DNA of 51,590 bases from Candidatus Nitrotoga sp. 1052. Lineage in GTDB: Bacteria > Pseudomonadota > Gammaproteobacteria > Burkholderiales > Gallionellaceae. Made by a program: the position numbers and the translations under genes. Below the pieces are notes generated by a model, which was not told the DNA's origin, searched no databases, and saw nothing but the letters and a program-made list of their open reading frames with translations. The stretch spans positions 1-51,590 of the forward strand of contig NZ_CAKMHQ010000040.1 in NCBI RefSeq assembly GCF_927312905.1, in the 5' to 3' direction. This document shows positions 1 to 8,526 of this stretch, piece by piece. Within the stretch, counting starts at the first letter, position 1; the number at the start of each line of letters is the position of its first letter.

Positions 1-115
1 AGCTCGCCACCTAAATTCACTTACAAAAGTTGCACTTCAGAGTTGAATCCGCCTCGTAAAACGATGAGCTATACTAAGTCATTAGCTGTTGCACCTCGAA
101 CTTGAATCTGCCTAT
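1..115. repeat. Partial copies of a local repeat found again at 50-51 kb
   Basis: The first 115 bases contain two copies of a short module, GTTGCAC followed by a GAACTTGAATCYGC-like core (29-53 and 86-112). Between them, at 54-77, lies a stretch beginning TCGTAAAACGA and running into CTATAC. The same two blocks occur in the 192-bp direct repeats at 50050-50241 and 50982-51173. No coding sequence or function is apparent. The match was made by eye and is imperfect. Confidence 0.5.
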
Positions 116-123
116 AGTTGTCT

Positions 124-588
124 ATGACATACGAAAATAAATTAACCTTCCTAACCCATCATGTTGAAATCCTGCGCTCCAGCTATCAACACTGGACTGG
201 GATACCCAATTTTGATAGCGGCATCAGTCAAGAAAATGCTGTTGAGGCACTTTTTTTGGCGCCATTTGCGGTTCTTTCCCACGGCATCGGGGTAGACCCA
301 ATATTCAATTATGGTAACCAGCGAGCGCTGGATATGTTCGAAATGAGCTGGGAGGCGTTTACTGTCCTGCCATCACGCCTATCGGCTGAAACAGTAAATC
401 AAAAAGAGAGGGTTAAGCTGCTGGATGCAGTTACCAGACATGGATACATCAATAACTATTCTGGTATCCGTATCTCGAAGTCCGGTCGGCGTTTCATGAT
501 CCGTGACGCCACAGTATGGAATTTGATGACACCAGATGGTCAGTTTTATGGCCAAGCTGCACTCATCCGAGACTGGGAACACCTTTAA
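124..588 (+). CDS. MEKHLA domain protein (PAS-like)
   Basis: This 154-residue protein matches the MEKHLA family, a PAS-like domain that in bacteria occurs as a small stand-alone protein and in plants at the end of HD-ZIP III factors. The whole protein is the domain. It includes the segment ending DPIFNYGNQRALDMFEM near residues 57-74 and the C-terminal stretch TPDGQFYGQAALIRDWEHL. It has no signal peptide or membrane segment, so it is expected in the cytosol. I chose the ATG at 124 over the upstream TTG at 118, although neither has a clear Shine-Dalgarno sequence. It stands alone, with a 316-base gap behind it. The biochemical role of bacterial MEKHLA proteins is not established; by fold a ligand-sensing role is possible. 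Confidence 0.85.
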   Translation: MTYENKLTFLTHHVEILRSSYQHWTGIPNFDSGISQENAVEALFLAPFAVLSHGIGVDPIFNYGNQRALDMFEMSWEAFTVLPSRLSAETVNQKERVKLLDAVTRHGYINNYSGIRISKSGRRFMIRDATVWNLMTPDGQFYGQAALIRDWEHL

Positions 589-904
589 TTTCTACGATGG
601 CACCGTTAAATACTTCACAGGCTTTCTCTCAAATCGCTCCTATTAGGTAGTTGATTCGCAATAACGAGGCAGCAGATTTTTATCGTTATGCTACAAGAGG
701 TACTGCCTTTTACGGGTAGCGTCGAAAATACTCACAGTCCGATGGAATGCTGATTAGAAACTGCGACCATTGAAATTCATGAATACCTTCATTAACAAGA
801 AATATTTTTTAACTTTAAACATTCTAGACCGATAACAAGTTCGTGGATATCGAACTTGAATCCACTTAATTAAAACTTAGACAATTAAGGTGCGAGGATT
901 GGAT
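589..904. other. Intergenic region without recognised features
   Basis: This stretch of 316 bases has no convincing ORF, RNA gene or hairpin terminator. It contains one more loose copy of the GAACTTGAATCCAC-like motif near 852-866, related to the repeats at the two ends of the window. Confidence 0.4.
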
Positions 905-1279
905 ATGGATAGCAAAATTACATTTATCAAAACCAGCAAGGGTGAGGAAGAAAGTAAAAGGATAACTAATTATTTATCCAATGATATCAAGCGTGCATTC
1001 TGTTTAATTGATAACAGGTCCACTGTGAAAGAGCTGATGAAACGGGCTGCGCCCAGCTTACGTGAATCGCTTAAATATATGCTACAGGAACTGATCAATG
1101 GAGGCTTTATTCAAGACAAAGACAAGGTGGATTGCATTGCTAATATTGCGATTCCACGCGATAGACGTGTGAATAGTGCTGACAAGATTCATATTGGCCG
1201 AGATCGGCGGAAGGCGACACCGTTACGACTTAGTGAGTGCCAGATAAGCTCACAGAAACAGAAAATACGGCCTGGTTAA
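905..1279 (+). CDS. Hypothetical protein, possible winged-helix N-terminus
   Basis: A 124-residue protein with no family I can name. The ATG at 905 is preceded by a GAGG about 8 bases upstream, so it is preferred to the GTG at 890. Residues about 18-75 read like a small helical winged-helix module (SNDIKRAFCLIDNRSTVKEL, then a helix ending in LQELINGGFIQD), the shape seen at the N-terminus of several betaproteobacterial regulatory proteins. The remaining 50 residues are basic (many Arg and Lys) and look disordered. There is no signal peptide. It has no operon partner. The domain reading is an inference from secondary-structure pattern only. Confidence 0.55.
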   Translation: MDSKITFIKTSKGEEESKRITNYLSNDIKRAFCLIDNRSTVKELMKRAAPSLRESLKYMLQELINGGFIQDKDKVDCIANIAIPRDRRVNSADKIHIGRDRRKATPLRLSECQISSQKQKIRPG

Positions 1280-1561
1280 TTAATGCAACAAAACCATAGT
1301 GACGACAAACGGTCGTATATCGGCCACTCTCGTGGCGATCGAGCTTGAGCGTCTGCCATAAAATAGTACGATTAGTCATTCCCACGAAGGCTGGAACCCA
1401 AATGTTCTAATCAATCTATTTTGATGGCTAACTCTATAATTTTTCCGCCGTTGGCTACCATGATGGAGAAGTGCACCCGTCTTCTGCCCAACGACCAACA
1501 ATTATTTCAACGATTCCAAACATTTCATTATTAGCAGCATGCACTAACCGACCAAATTCAA

Positions 1562-1990
1562 TTACTTCAGCAGAACTAGCTGTGGCAGAGCATCGGAGCC
1601 GCACCAGACAATGGCGTTTTGTTCGTACTCTTTTCCAAGAGCTTTGGCAGCCTCAAGTGAAAGGCCAAGAATCAGATAACTTGCCTCACCAGGCCAGTCA
1701 CCTAAAGGATGCTTGCCTTCTCCTTGAAAAAATTTCAGACCACGGCGTTGAAGTTCTAGACCCAGTTCATTATGCCGGTCCGCGTTGGCTGCAGCGCTCA
1801 AGCTCTTGCTGTACGGATTGCAAGCCGTGATGTAGGCACACGAATCCACCTTGTTGGATATATATAGGCGAGATAGTGACTCGTTGTGCTTGGCAATACG
1901 CAGGACAAAAGACTGTTCACCGGTAACCCGGTACTCAGTCTCGCGGTATGCCTGAATCGTTTCTGGCTGAATTACTGATTCTGAAAACAA
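1562..1990 (-). CDS. DUF3293 domain protein
   Basis: This 142-residue protein matches DUF3293 over its whole length. It shows the family hallmarks AYRETEYRV at the start, ITACNPYSKSLSAAAN in the middle, GEGKHPLGDWPGEASYLILG, and the C-terminal QNAIVWCGSDALPQLVLL. The function is unknown; family members are small soluble proteins of many proteobacteria. The start appears to be TTG at 1990, because an AGGAAGG Shine-Dalgarno stretch sits about 6 bases upstream and no nearby ATG fits. The gene is isolated on the minus strand. The apparent plus-strand reading frame opposite it (1471-1830) is a shadow. Confidence 0.85.
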   Translation of the reverse strand: MFSESVIQPETIQAYRETEYRVTGEQSFVLRIAKHNESLSRLYISNKVDSCAYITACNPYSKSLSAAANADRHNELGLELQRRGLKFFQGEGKHPLGDWPGEASYLILGLSLEAAKALGKEYEQNAIVWCGSDALPQLVLLK

Positions 1991-2387
1991 AAAATCCTTC
2001 CTCTGCTGGGTGGCTGACGCATATCGCGTTTGGTTGGCACCTCAGTAATCGACAATATCTTCAGGCGCTTAAATAGGATGCGTTTCAGGCATCGTCAAAT
2101 TAAAAAATTAAAGGGGCAAGAGTTAAAGGCGCCAGGCACGGATTATTCACGAATATTCATGGTGCTTGTAATCATAATCCCAATTCCCCTTGTTCTACGT
2201 CGCGCGCTGGGGTGCGAAAAGCGCGCGAACCAGCAGCCAGCCTAGGAGAGGCATCCTGGTATTACTTCGCCATTAACCTTAGCTTGGTCTTTTCACAGGC
2301 AACCAATTAAGCAATGATGAGAGGTGCGCCAATTTGTGCACTAGACCTGTCAGTACACTTCTCCAGCCAAGTTCACTTCGTATCTTT
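1991..2387. other. Intergenic region, no supported gene
   Basis: About 400 bases between two minus-strand genes. A 71-codon frame at 2030-2245 lacks a good start, a ribosome site or any recognisable similarity, and is not accepted as a gene. No terminator with a T tract is evident. Confidence 0.4.
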
Positions 2388-2747
2388 TTAAAGATCAACC
2401 AATACCTCAAACCCACCATAAATCAATCGCTTTCCATCAAAGGGCATGGAGGCTGGTTTCATCATGTCGCTCATGCGTGGATCTTTCATTACTTTGTCAT
2501 TAACCTCGTCGCGGTGGGCGCGCGATTCATACACGATCCAGGAGAAAATGACGGTTTCGTCGGCTTCGAGATTCACACTTTGCGGGAACGAAGTAAGCTT
2601 GCCAGGCTTCACGTCCTCAGCAATACACTCGCGGTATTGCAGCGCGCCATGCTCGCGCCAGATCGCGCCGCATTTACTGGCAACTTCACGGTAAGCCTCT
2701 ATATTCTTTTTTGGAAGCGGCAAAACGAAACCATCGACATAGGCCAT
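2388..2747 (-). CDS. DUF1428 domain protein
   Basis: A 119-residue protein of the DUF1428 family, which adopts a dimeric alpha-beta barrel fold and is of unknown function. The family signature is visible from the start (MAYVDGFVLPLPKKNIEAYR), through WREHGALQYRECIAEDV, to the region around FSWIVYESRAHRDEVNDKVMKDPRM. The ATG at 2747 is chosen because TAAGGAG lies six bases upstream and because the family usually starts at this residue. The open frame extends 21 codons further upstream without similarity. It has no signal peptide, so it is a cytosolic protein. There are no operon partners. Confidence 0.92.
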   Translation of the reverse strand: MAYVDGFVLPLPKKNIEAYREVASKCGAIWREHGALQYRECIAEDVKPGKLTSFPQSVNLEADETVIFSWIVYESRAHRDEVNDKVMKDPRMSDMMKPASMPFDGKRLIYGGFEVLVDL

Positions 2748-3020
2748 TACATTCTCCTTAACAAATAAATCTTTTGAACGGACGGTGCATGTGCTGCTTG
2801 TTTCGGTCAACTTGGCATGAACCGAACTGGAGCCGAACTTAAACTGTTAAAAATTGCACTGTTTTACTGAAATTTTAATCAAAAACAACAAATTATGAAT
2901 AACGTCTACCGAGCGGGTACTGAACTATTCACGGACTTGCCGCCGTTCTAGTGGAACCGAAGTTGCAGGGTGGCCCAGAGAAGTCTGCTCGGAGTATTGG
3001 ATGGGGTCCGTTTATAGGTA

Positions 3021-3371
3021 TTACCTCTTCTCTTCTTTTTCGCCTTCCTTCTTGTCTTTCTTCTCTTCCTGGTCTTTTATTACATCACCAGTAGCGGCAT
3101 CACATTTAACTTCCCATTTTTTTTCGTCTTTACCCTGGACCTCAACTTCAAATATGAACTTATCATCTTTATTTTCAAATTCCACCTCGATTACACCGCC
3201 AGGATGTTTCTCTAGTGCAGTTTTAATACATTGATTCATATTTTTATTGTGTTCATCGAAGTTGTTGATCTTTATATTTAATTTAGCCTCTGATCCTTGA
3301 TCAGAATAGACTGGTGCGACACCTAGTCCCAATCCACTTAAAACAACTATTACGCTCATCAGTTTTTTCAT
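3021..3371 (-). CDS. Secreted PepSY domain protein
   Basis: A 116-residue exported protein. Residues 1-23 are a classical signal peptide (MKKLMSVIVVLSGLGLG, cleavage expected after VYS). Residues about 45-98 form a PepSY-type domain (KTALEKHPGGVIEVEFENKD, then FEVEVQGKDEKKWEVKCDAATGDVI), the fold seen in peptidase propeptides and in many small periplasmic proteins. The last 18 residues are an extremely charged Lys/Glu tail. A GAGGA ribosome site precedes the ATG. The likely location is the periplasm, with a role in binding or inhibition rather than catalysis; this is inferred from the fold. It is isolated from other genes. Confidence 0.85.
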   Translation of the reverse strand: MKKLMSVIVVLSGLGLGVAPVYSDQGSEAKLNIKINNFDEHNKNMNQCIKTALEKHPGGVIEVEFENKDDKFIFEVEVQGKDEKKWEVKCDAATGDVIKDQEEKKDKKEGEKEEKR

Positions 3372-3652
3372 TGTCAGTTTCCTCGTGATTTAGCAAAAAT
3401 TTAAATGCTCTCCATTTTTAGGCAGGAGTATGGGAGTACTCAAAAGCTACCAATAAACATAGTTAAATATTTGCACTCATAGTCAAAATGGGGAGCGCTC
3501 AAATATTAAATTTTTTCACTTCAGGTCATCTGTGCGGTATCGAACTCATATCTTTAAAAAGCTTATTTCTTAGGAGGTCAGTGCCATGCGTGTTGCCAAG
3601 CCAATCCAGTTGAGTTCCGACGATGATCGCCGCCTACGAATTCTTTCCTATT

Positions 3653-4760
3653 GACTCGGCCATTAAATAGTTTCAAGCGGCATATTTTACGCGTGGGTCT
3701 TGAAAGTAAGAAGTGACGCGTCTTGGGTTGCTCTCCAGCATCGTCATATGATCGTTGGCAGCGGCACGCAATTTTTCCTTGGTACGCACCTGCACTTTCG
3801 ATCCGATAGCCTGCTTCAGGTCTGAATTTAACCGCTCTTCCGGATTCAATTCCGGACTGTAGCTGGGCAAATAAAAGCATTCGATTTTTTCCTTGTTTTT
3901 TTCCAGCCAAGCCTTCATGGGTTTGCTGTGGTGCACTCTCAAATTATCCAGAATCAAGAACACTTTTCTCCCCGCATCCTTGATCAGTAGTTCGAGGAAT
4001 TCAATGAGTCGCTCCGAGTCGAAATTCCCGTCGATAATCTGCCAACGTGCACAGCCTTTGTTGGTTACAGTGGCAATCATCGACAGCCGCTGCCGCGTAC
4101 CGGGTGCATAGGCCACCGGCGTCTTTCCCTTAGGCGCAAAACCACGCCCGCGTACATCGGTATTAACCAGTGCCGTCTCATCACCCCAGTGAATTTCTCC
4201 GCCCTCGGTACGGGCACGCCTGGCAATCTCCGGATACTGCTCGTCGAGCCATTGCTTTACCGCCTCAGGTCGCTGTTCGTAAGCTTTCTTGATCGGCTTT
4301 TGCGGTGTAAATCCCCAACGTTTGAGATAATGTCCCACCGTCCGGATCGGCATGGAAATAGGGCACTCCTGCTTGATTAACTGACTTACCGCAGCACGAT
4401 TCCACAACGCAAAATCCATTTTCATCTGCTCAGGGCGCTTCTCGCAAATGAACCGTTGCAATAACCGCTCTTGTTCTTCCGTCAGGCTGCGGTTCTCACC
4501 TGTACGACGGCCTCGCTTACCAGGTTTTATTCCAGCCACGCCGCCTGTTTCATAGAGTCGTATGATCTTCCTTACAGCAGGGTAGCTCAACTCCGAAACT
4601 TGAGCTATTTGCGTGGGGCTGCCACCACGCTTATGTAGTCGGATGACTTGCCTGCGGCGTTCATGCAGTGCTTCGTCTTTGAGGGTTCTTGCATCTATTT
4701 TTTCCATGCAACTATGGCATGCAAAATCACCAAAAGCTCAAACTATTTAATGGCCGGATC
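3653..4760 (-). mobile_element. IS630-family insertion sequence, near complete
   Basis: The element is about 1.1 kb and carries one full-length transposase on the minus strand. Its ends are inverted repeats: 17 bases starting CGGCCATTAAATAG at 3657-3673 match 4740-4756 perfectly in inverse. With two mismatches the match extends to about 21 bases (3653-3673 and 4740-4760). IS630 elements duplicate a TA target. TA follows the right end at 4761, but the base pair at the left is TT, so the left flank appears altered or the boundary is a few bases off. No second copy lies in this window. Confidence 0.85.
3673..4707 (-). CDS. IS630-family transposase (DDE superfamily)
   Basis: This 344-residue transposase has the IS630 layout. 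A helix-turn-helix comes first (about residues 15-60, LHKRGGSPTQIAQVSELSYP), then a second HTH/linker region, then the DDE_3 catalytic core (about 165-325). The catalytic residues are visible as D176 in HWGDETALVN, D254 in LILDNLRVHHS and E291 in the ELNPEERLNSDLK stretch. The spacing between the last two is typical of the family. The frame is intact, so the element may still be active. The stop codon lies against the left inverted repeat. It uses cut-and-paste chemistry at TA sites (family knowledge). Confidence 0.95.
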   Translation of the reverse strand: MEKIDARTLKDEALHERRRQVIRLHKRGGSPTQIAQVSELSYPAVRKIIRLYETGGVAGIKPGKRGRRTGENRSLTEEQERLLQRFICEKRPEQMKMDFALWNRAAVSQLIKQECPISMPIRTVGHYLKRWGFTPQKPIKKAYEQRPEAVKQWLDEQYPEIARRARTEGGEIHWGDETALVNTDVRGRGFAPKGKTPVAYAPGTRQRLSMIATVTNKGCARWQIIDGNFDSERLIEFLELLIKDAGRKVFLILDNLRVHHSKPMKAWLEKNKEKIECFYLPSYSPELNPEERLNSDLKQAIGSKVQVRTKEKLRAAANDHMTMLESNPRRVTSYFQDPRVKYAA

Positions 4761-4828
4761 TATAGCGCAAACGTGTTGAAGCGCGCGTTCAAATTCGCAG
4801 TTGCATCGTGCTGTAAGCTGCGGCCGGG

Positions 4829-5074
4829 ATGACGGACAAGGACATCGCGCAGAAGCTTGACATACTAGAGCACGTGCACCTTGGCTGCTCACTTTGGCAC
4901 CAGCGCTTCTGCCGTCGCCCGCATCTGGCGCCCCATGGACTCAAGCCGCATCGGGTCGAGTCTTTCAAACGTTCTAACGATACACATTTTATTGAAAAAC
5001 TTGAGGGCATCGTTGGCCTGTACTTGATCCGCCCGAGCACGAACATCAAAGACAAACGCATTCGTCGTGCATAA
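4829..5074 (+). pseudogene. Decayed IS630-type transposase with internal deletion
   Basis: This 81-codon frame joins two separated pieces of another IS630-type transposase. The first piece resembles the N-terminal HTH ([12 protein letters not shown], then LWHQRF). The second resembles the region before the first catalytic Asp ([20 protein letters not shown] followed by [10 protein letters not shown]). In intact relatives roughly 70 residues lie between these blocks and the DDE core follows; here the core is absent. It is a ruin, of a different subgroup from the intact IS630 element that ends just before it. Identification rests on motif memory. Confidence 0.65.
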
Positions 5075-5228
5075 CGCCAAACCGAAGCCGTTTATCTGTA
5101 CAACAAAGGCCAGCAACATGCTCGCCACGGTCACCCGCGCTCGTACTACCTTGAATAAATACACTTCTGATTGACGCACTACACTAGCGCACGGCCTACT
5201 CCCGAAATTCTGCGTATAAGTCCTTCTT

Positions 5229-5302
5229 GGTATCCGTTGGATCTCAGCCCTCCGTTTCAGTATTTTACAAAAACGTCGAACCCCATTTTTCCAGCCTACC
5301 TC
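5229..5302. repeat. Dispersed ~75-bp repeat, copy 1
   Basis: This block (GGTATCCGTTGG, AGCCCTCCGTTTC, AACGTCGAAC and CTACCTC in order) matches 9918-9993 over its length with scattered mismatches, about three quarters identical by eye. It carries no reading frame and no obvious hairpin. Confidence 0.55.
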
Positions 5303-5356
5303 AAACAAACATAATGTACGCCACCGTACAGACGTAATTACTTTTCCTGATTAAAT

Positions 5357-5755
5357 TTGAAAAAGCATGAAGCGAACTTATTTCAAATTTATATAGCGGC
5401 GAAGGCGGGTGCTAACGTGAAGATTGTGGTGCCCAAGGTAGGTGGCACGAAACTTGCCGATGGCTCGATGCTGGTGGCTAATGGACAACTGGCTGCTACG
5501 CCTTCTGTGTTATTCGACGCAGTCGCCATCATTCTCTCCGACGAAGGCGCAAAAGCACTGTCAATGGATGGCGCCACGATCGGTTTCGTACAAGATGCTT
5601 TCGGTCGTCTCAAGGCAATGGCCCTTGACAAAGGCGGTCAGGCGCTTTTGAAAATAGCGAATATCGGACAAGACGCGGGCATCATGGATTCCAACGACAA
5701 GGACGCATTTATTGCTGCGGCAAAGACGCCAATGGGATCGGGACAAGTCTGTTAA
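5357..5755 (+). pseudogene. katE: Remnant of catalase HPII (katE) C-terminal domain
   Basis: From about codon 12 this 132-codon frame matches only the C-terminal, glutamine-amidotransferase-like domain of large-subunit catalases. It shows KAGANVKIVVPKVGG, LADGSMLVANGQLAATPSVL (a hallmark of the domain), FDAVAIILSDEGA and VQDAFGRLKAM. The heme-binding catalase core of about 550 residues, which should precede it, is missing; the upstream sequence is unrelated. The apparent TTG start is only the beginning of the open frame. It cannot be a catalase. It is most likely a deletion remnant next to transposon ruins. Confidence 0.85.
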
Positions 5756-5852
5756 GAAATTGACATAGCATACGGTTGTACAACGTCTGAAAGCTGGCGT
5801 TAGACGTACACGAGAGGTCGGCGACCTCCACTAATAAACAAGGAGACTAACA

Positions 5853-6677
5853 ATGAACACTATCACGACGAAAGACGGTACGCGGATCTATTACAAGGAC
5901 TGGGGCACAGGACAGCCTGTAGTATTCAGTCACGGCTGGCCCCTCAGTGCGGATAGCTGGGAGGCTCAGATGCTCTTCTTGGCCTCCAGCGGCTATCGTT
6001 GCATTGCCCATGACCGTCGCGGTCATGGCCGGTCGAGTCAGCCCTGGACTGGCAATGAGATGGATACCTATGCTGACGATCTCTCGGAGCTCATTGAAGC
6101 GCTCGATCTAAAGAGCGTCGTCCTGATCGGCTTCTCTGCGGGTGGCGGCGAAGTTGCCCGCTATATCGGGCGCCACGGCACGAAACGGCTAGCCAAGGCT
6201 GCGTTGATCTCAGCAGTCCCGCCGCTAATGCTGAAGACAGCAGCCAATCCCGCCGGCTTGCCGATTGAGAAATTTAACGAAATTCGCCAAGGCTCTATCG
6301 CCGACCGCTCGCAGCTCTATAAGGATATCGCCAGCGGCCCTTTCTTCGGAGCCAACAGACCTGGCGCCAAGGTTTCGCAGGGCATGATTGATTCGTTCTG
6401 GCTCCAAGGAATGCAGGCCGGTCACAAGAATACCTTCGATTGCATCAAGGCGTTCTCCGAGACGGATTTTACCGAAGACCTCAAAAAGTTCGACGTGCCA
6501 ACTCTGATCCTTCATGGCGACGACGACCAGATCGTACCGATCGGTGCCGCAGCTCTCTGCTCATCGAAACTTGTCAAGAACGCTACCCTGAAGATCTACA
6601 CGGGCGCACCCCACGGGCTCGCTGACACACACAAAGATCAACTCAACGCTGATCTGCTGGCATTCATCAAAACATAA
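5853..6677 (+). CDS. Alpha/beta hydrolase, non-heme chloroperoxidase / arylesterase type
   Basis: A 274-residue soluble alpha/beta hydrolase of the cofactor-free haloperoxidase and arylesterase group. The catalytic triad is visible: Ser95 in GFSAGGGE (nucleophile elbow), Asp225 in HGDDDQIVP and His254 in GAPHG. The oxyanion motif [11 protein letters not shown] lies at residues 26-36. The length and start ([20 protein letters not shown]) are typical of the family. AAGGAG sits 7 bases before the ATG. The physiological substrate is probably an ester. The perhydrolase/halogenation activity seen in vitro for relatives is a side reaction. There is no signal peptide. The elbow has Ala after the Ser where most relatives have Thr or Ser. 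Confidence 0.93.
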   Translation: MNTITTKDGTRIYYKDWGTGQPVVFSHGWPLSADSWEAQMLFLASSGYRCIAHDRRGHGRSSQPWTGNEMDTYADDLSELIEALDLKSVVLIGFSAGGGEVARYIGRHGTKRLAKAALISAVPPLMLKTAANPAGLPIEKFNEIRQGSIADRSQLYKDIASGPFFGANRPGAKVSQGMIDSFWLQGMQAGHKNTFDCIKAFSETDFTEDLKKFDVPTLILHGDDDQIVPIGAAALCSSKLVKNATLKIYTGAPHGLADTHKDQLNADLLAFIKT

Positions 6678-6719
6678 GATCGCTTTGCCTGTGCCTGTTT
6701 GGCTGGCTTGGGGCAAGTG

Positions 6720-6902
6720 CTAGCCGCACGGCCTTACTTTATCGACAGTCCGGGTCCGGGCTGTGTTCGGATCCAGTGTGCAGTTTAAGTCACTTGCTTT
6801 CCATACTTTCTGCACCGTTGCGTTGCTGATACCCATCAACTTCACCGGCATGCGCGAATTCAAATGCGTTGCGTCTTCTGACTCGTTTGGATCGTCAATC
6901 AT
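6720..6902 (-). pseudogene. Possible small IS630-type transposase fragment
   Basis: About 30 residues of this 60-codon frame (MPVKLMGISNATVQKVWKAS and the residues just before) resemble the second HTH of IS630-type transposases, where Gly-Ile-Ser-x-x-Thr-Val-x-x-Val-Trp is common. Nothing on either side continues the match. It is a weak call based on one motif. Confidence 0.35.
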
Positions 6903-6956
6903 ACAAACCCGGCAACATCAATTTTCAACTTGCGACCGCACCGTGGCAGATCGGAT

Positions 6957-7181
6957 TCAATGGCGGTCATGGTTGTGGCCATGACGCGGCTCGATGCGAT
7001 ATATTTCAACTGTTCTCTGCGGAGCATGGCGTGACAACCAGATCGTGCGGCATACTCGTGTGCTCAAGCTCAGAGGGGGTGGCTCACCTGGCAAACGCCA
7101 TTCGATACCGTGATCTTCGAGCAGCGCGATCAGGCGGGCGTTTTCGCCTTGCAGTGCGGCCAATTGATCGCGTTCAATCAT
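6957..7181 (-). pseudogene. N-terminal stub of a TOTE-type primase/helicase protein
   Basis: The first 35 residues (MIERDQLAALQGENARLIAL followed by LEDHGIEWRLP) look like the coiled-coil start of the large TOTE conflict-system proteins, in which an archaeo-eukaryotic primase-like domain, a helicase and a nuclease follow. After about residue 35 the frame runs into unrelated sequence and stops, so more than 90 percent of the protein is gone. Its ATG overlaps the stop of the upstream frame as ATGA, so the two were once translationally coupled. The identification is from memory of the family N-terminus and needs a search. Confidence 0.5.
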
Positions 7182-7570
7182 CGGCCCCCATACTCGGCAA
7201 GCAGTTCCTCCATGACATCGCCGACGCAGTAGCCGAAGTTGTGGCTGATCCGGCGGACCTCATTCAGGCGTGCCCAGAATTCAGGCTTCTGAACCTCCGG
7301 CACGCTGGCGATGGCTTTCAATGCCTTGCTCAAACATCCGCACCAGCGCGTCGAAGTAGCCCTCATCCTGTAGGCCGACATCATTGCTGAACCGCGCTGC
7401 CCGTTCGCAATAGAACACCATCAGTTCGGCCAGCTCTTCCGTTTGGCCGATGGCTTTCTTGTAATCGGCGATAGGCTTTTTTGTCTTGGCGACAGAGGTG
7501 TCCTGATTCTTGAACACATCGGGCCACAGCCAGCGGTTGATGGTGGTTTCAGGCAAGTCAGTTTCATCGT
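7178..7570 (-). pseudogene. Frameshifted small protein upstream of the TOTE-like stub
   Basis: Two overlapping frames (7281-7556 and 7178-7384) make one protein if a single-base shift near 7333-7340 is corrected. The first gives PETTINRWLWPDVFKNQDTS up to DALVRMFEQ; the second continues ALKAIASVPEVQKPEFWARL and ends LLAEYGGR. The repaired product of about 125 residues is soluble and helical. I do not recognise its family, but the ATGA overlap with the next frame ties it to the TOTE-like gene. The 5' end runs into the IS4 remnant at about 7600, so its start is also lost. Confidence 0.55.
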
Positions 7571-7611
7571 GCGTACCTTTTCAGCCGCGACCAGCGCTAT
7601 CTCACAGAATG

Positions 7612-7734
7612 TATATGCTCACCCTATTCGAGAAGATGCCCTTGCAGCAAGCGTTTCCGGGTGGCGACTACATTCCACCAGAGGGCGTGCCTCACAACCA
7701 GATGAATCTATTCACATTTTAACCGGACAGCAGT
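7612..7734 (+). pseudogene. 3' end of an IS4-family element with terminal repeat
   Basis: The frame ending at 7722 (LTLFEKMPLQQAF and so on to NQMNLFTF) is the C-terminus of an IS4-type transposase of the DUF4372 group, which characteristically ends in NQLNLF. Directly after it, 7718-7734 reads TTTAACCGGACAGCAGT. This is the perfect inverse of 17676-17692, the left end of the other IS4 ruin in the window. So this is the right end of the same IS family. It abuts the truncated DUF1993 gene and probably caused that truncation. Confidence 0.75.
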
Positions 7735-8200
7735 GACTTTAAGTAACTTAAGGGCTATATTAGAAAAAGTTGGCGCGTATGCTGACGTTAGAAAGATTGC
7801 CCCCTCGGTTCTAGTAGATGCTCGGCTCTACCCAGATATGCTTCCGCTTTCACGCCAGGTTCAGATTGCATCAGACATTGCCAAGAGTGGCGCTTGCCGC
7901 CTTGCAGGAGTTGAGCCGCCAAAATATGAAGACAACGAATCCACTTTCCCAGAGTTAGTGGCACGACTAGACAAGACGATTGCCTTGCTTGAAACCTTCA
8001 AGCCCGAACAAATTGATGGCACGGAGGATAAAACCATCAACCTGCCTTTGCACGACAGGACACTCACCTTTAAAGGTTTGCCCTACTTGCTCGATTCCGT
8101 GCTGCCCAATGTCTATTTTCATGTAACTACCGCCTACGCAATCTTGCGTCATAACGGTGTGGAGATCGGCAAACAGGATTTTTTAGGAAAGTTTGAATAG
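7733..8200 (+). CDS. DUF1993 domain protein, 5'-truncated
   Basis: A 155-residue protein matching DUF1993 (soluble four-helix, DinB-like fold, function unknown). It shows NLRAILEKVGAYADVRKIAP, ARLYPDMLPLSRQVQIASDI, CRLAGVEPPKYED and the C-terminal FHVTTAYAILRHNGVEIGK. Family members begin about 15-18 residues earlier with a segment ending in a Leu-rich helix before NLRAIL. Here that segment is missing, and the sequence just upstream is the end of an IS4-type element. The frame begins at a GTG overlapping the IS end, without a ribosome site. The missing first-helix residues normally contribute to the bundle, so the product may be non-functional. Confidence 0.8.
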   Translation: MTLSNLRAILEKVGAYADVRKIAPSVLVDARLYPDMLPLSRQVQIASDIAKSGACRLAGVEPPKYEDNESTFPELVARLDKTIALLETFKPEQIDGTEDKTINLPLHDRTLTFKGLPYLLDSVLPNVYFHVTTAYAILRHNGVEIGKQDFLGKFE

Positions 8201-8526
8201 CCTAAAAGGCTAGACTTAGCCACCAAACATGTTAAGCAGCATCCAATAATTATTACTTCCGACATCCATTTTTACCAGGATTATAAATATAAAATCCGCG
8301 CACTTGGTCAACGGTCATTGAAGTCATGCGTTTTAGAAAGAAGATGATCTGAATTTTTCGAGTCACTCCAGAATTGTTCGGAACTAAGTATTTATTTTTT
8401 GTCTCCGTCTACTAGTTAAAATGCTTTATGGGACCAGATCGGAATTGCTTCTCAAGTCTATCGGATAGTAGTTATAATTCAACAAATTAGATTGTTACAT
8501 ATGCTAAATTGAGGAGTACGGAAATA
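8201..8526. other. Intergenic region before the Gly-rich secreted protein
   Basis: A stretch of 326 AT-rich bases with no ORF or RNA gene that I can support. It presumably contains the promoter for the two coupled genes that follow. A GAGGAG ribosome site lies at its end (about 8512). Confidence 0.4.

Noticed and set aside
1375-1402. GTCATTCCCACGAAGGCTGG as a REP-type repeat
   Set aside because: It resembles a common proteobacterial intergenic repeat, but only one copy is present here and the inverse arm is incomplete.
1471-1830. Plus-strand frame of 119 codons
   Set aside because: It is the shadow of the DUF3293 gene, which has clear family motifs on the minus strand.
2030-2245. Plus-strand frame of 71 codons with a hydrophobic segment
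   Set aside because: No ribosome site, no ATG at a sensible place, no similarity; codon use is unlike the neighbours.
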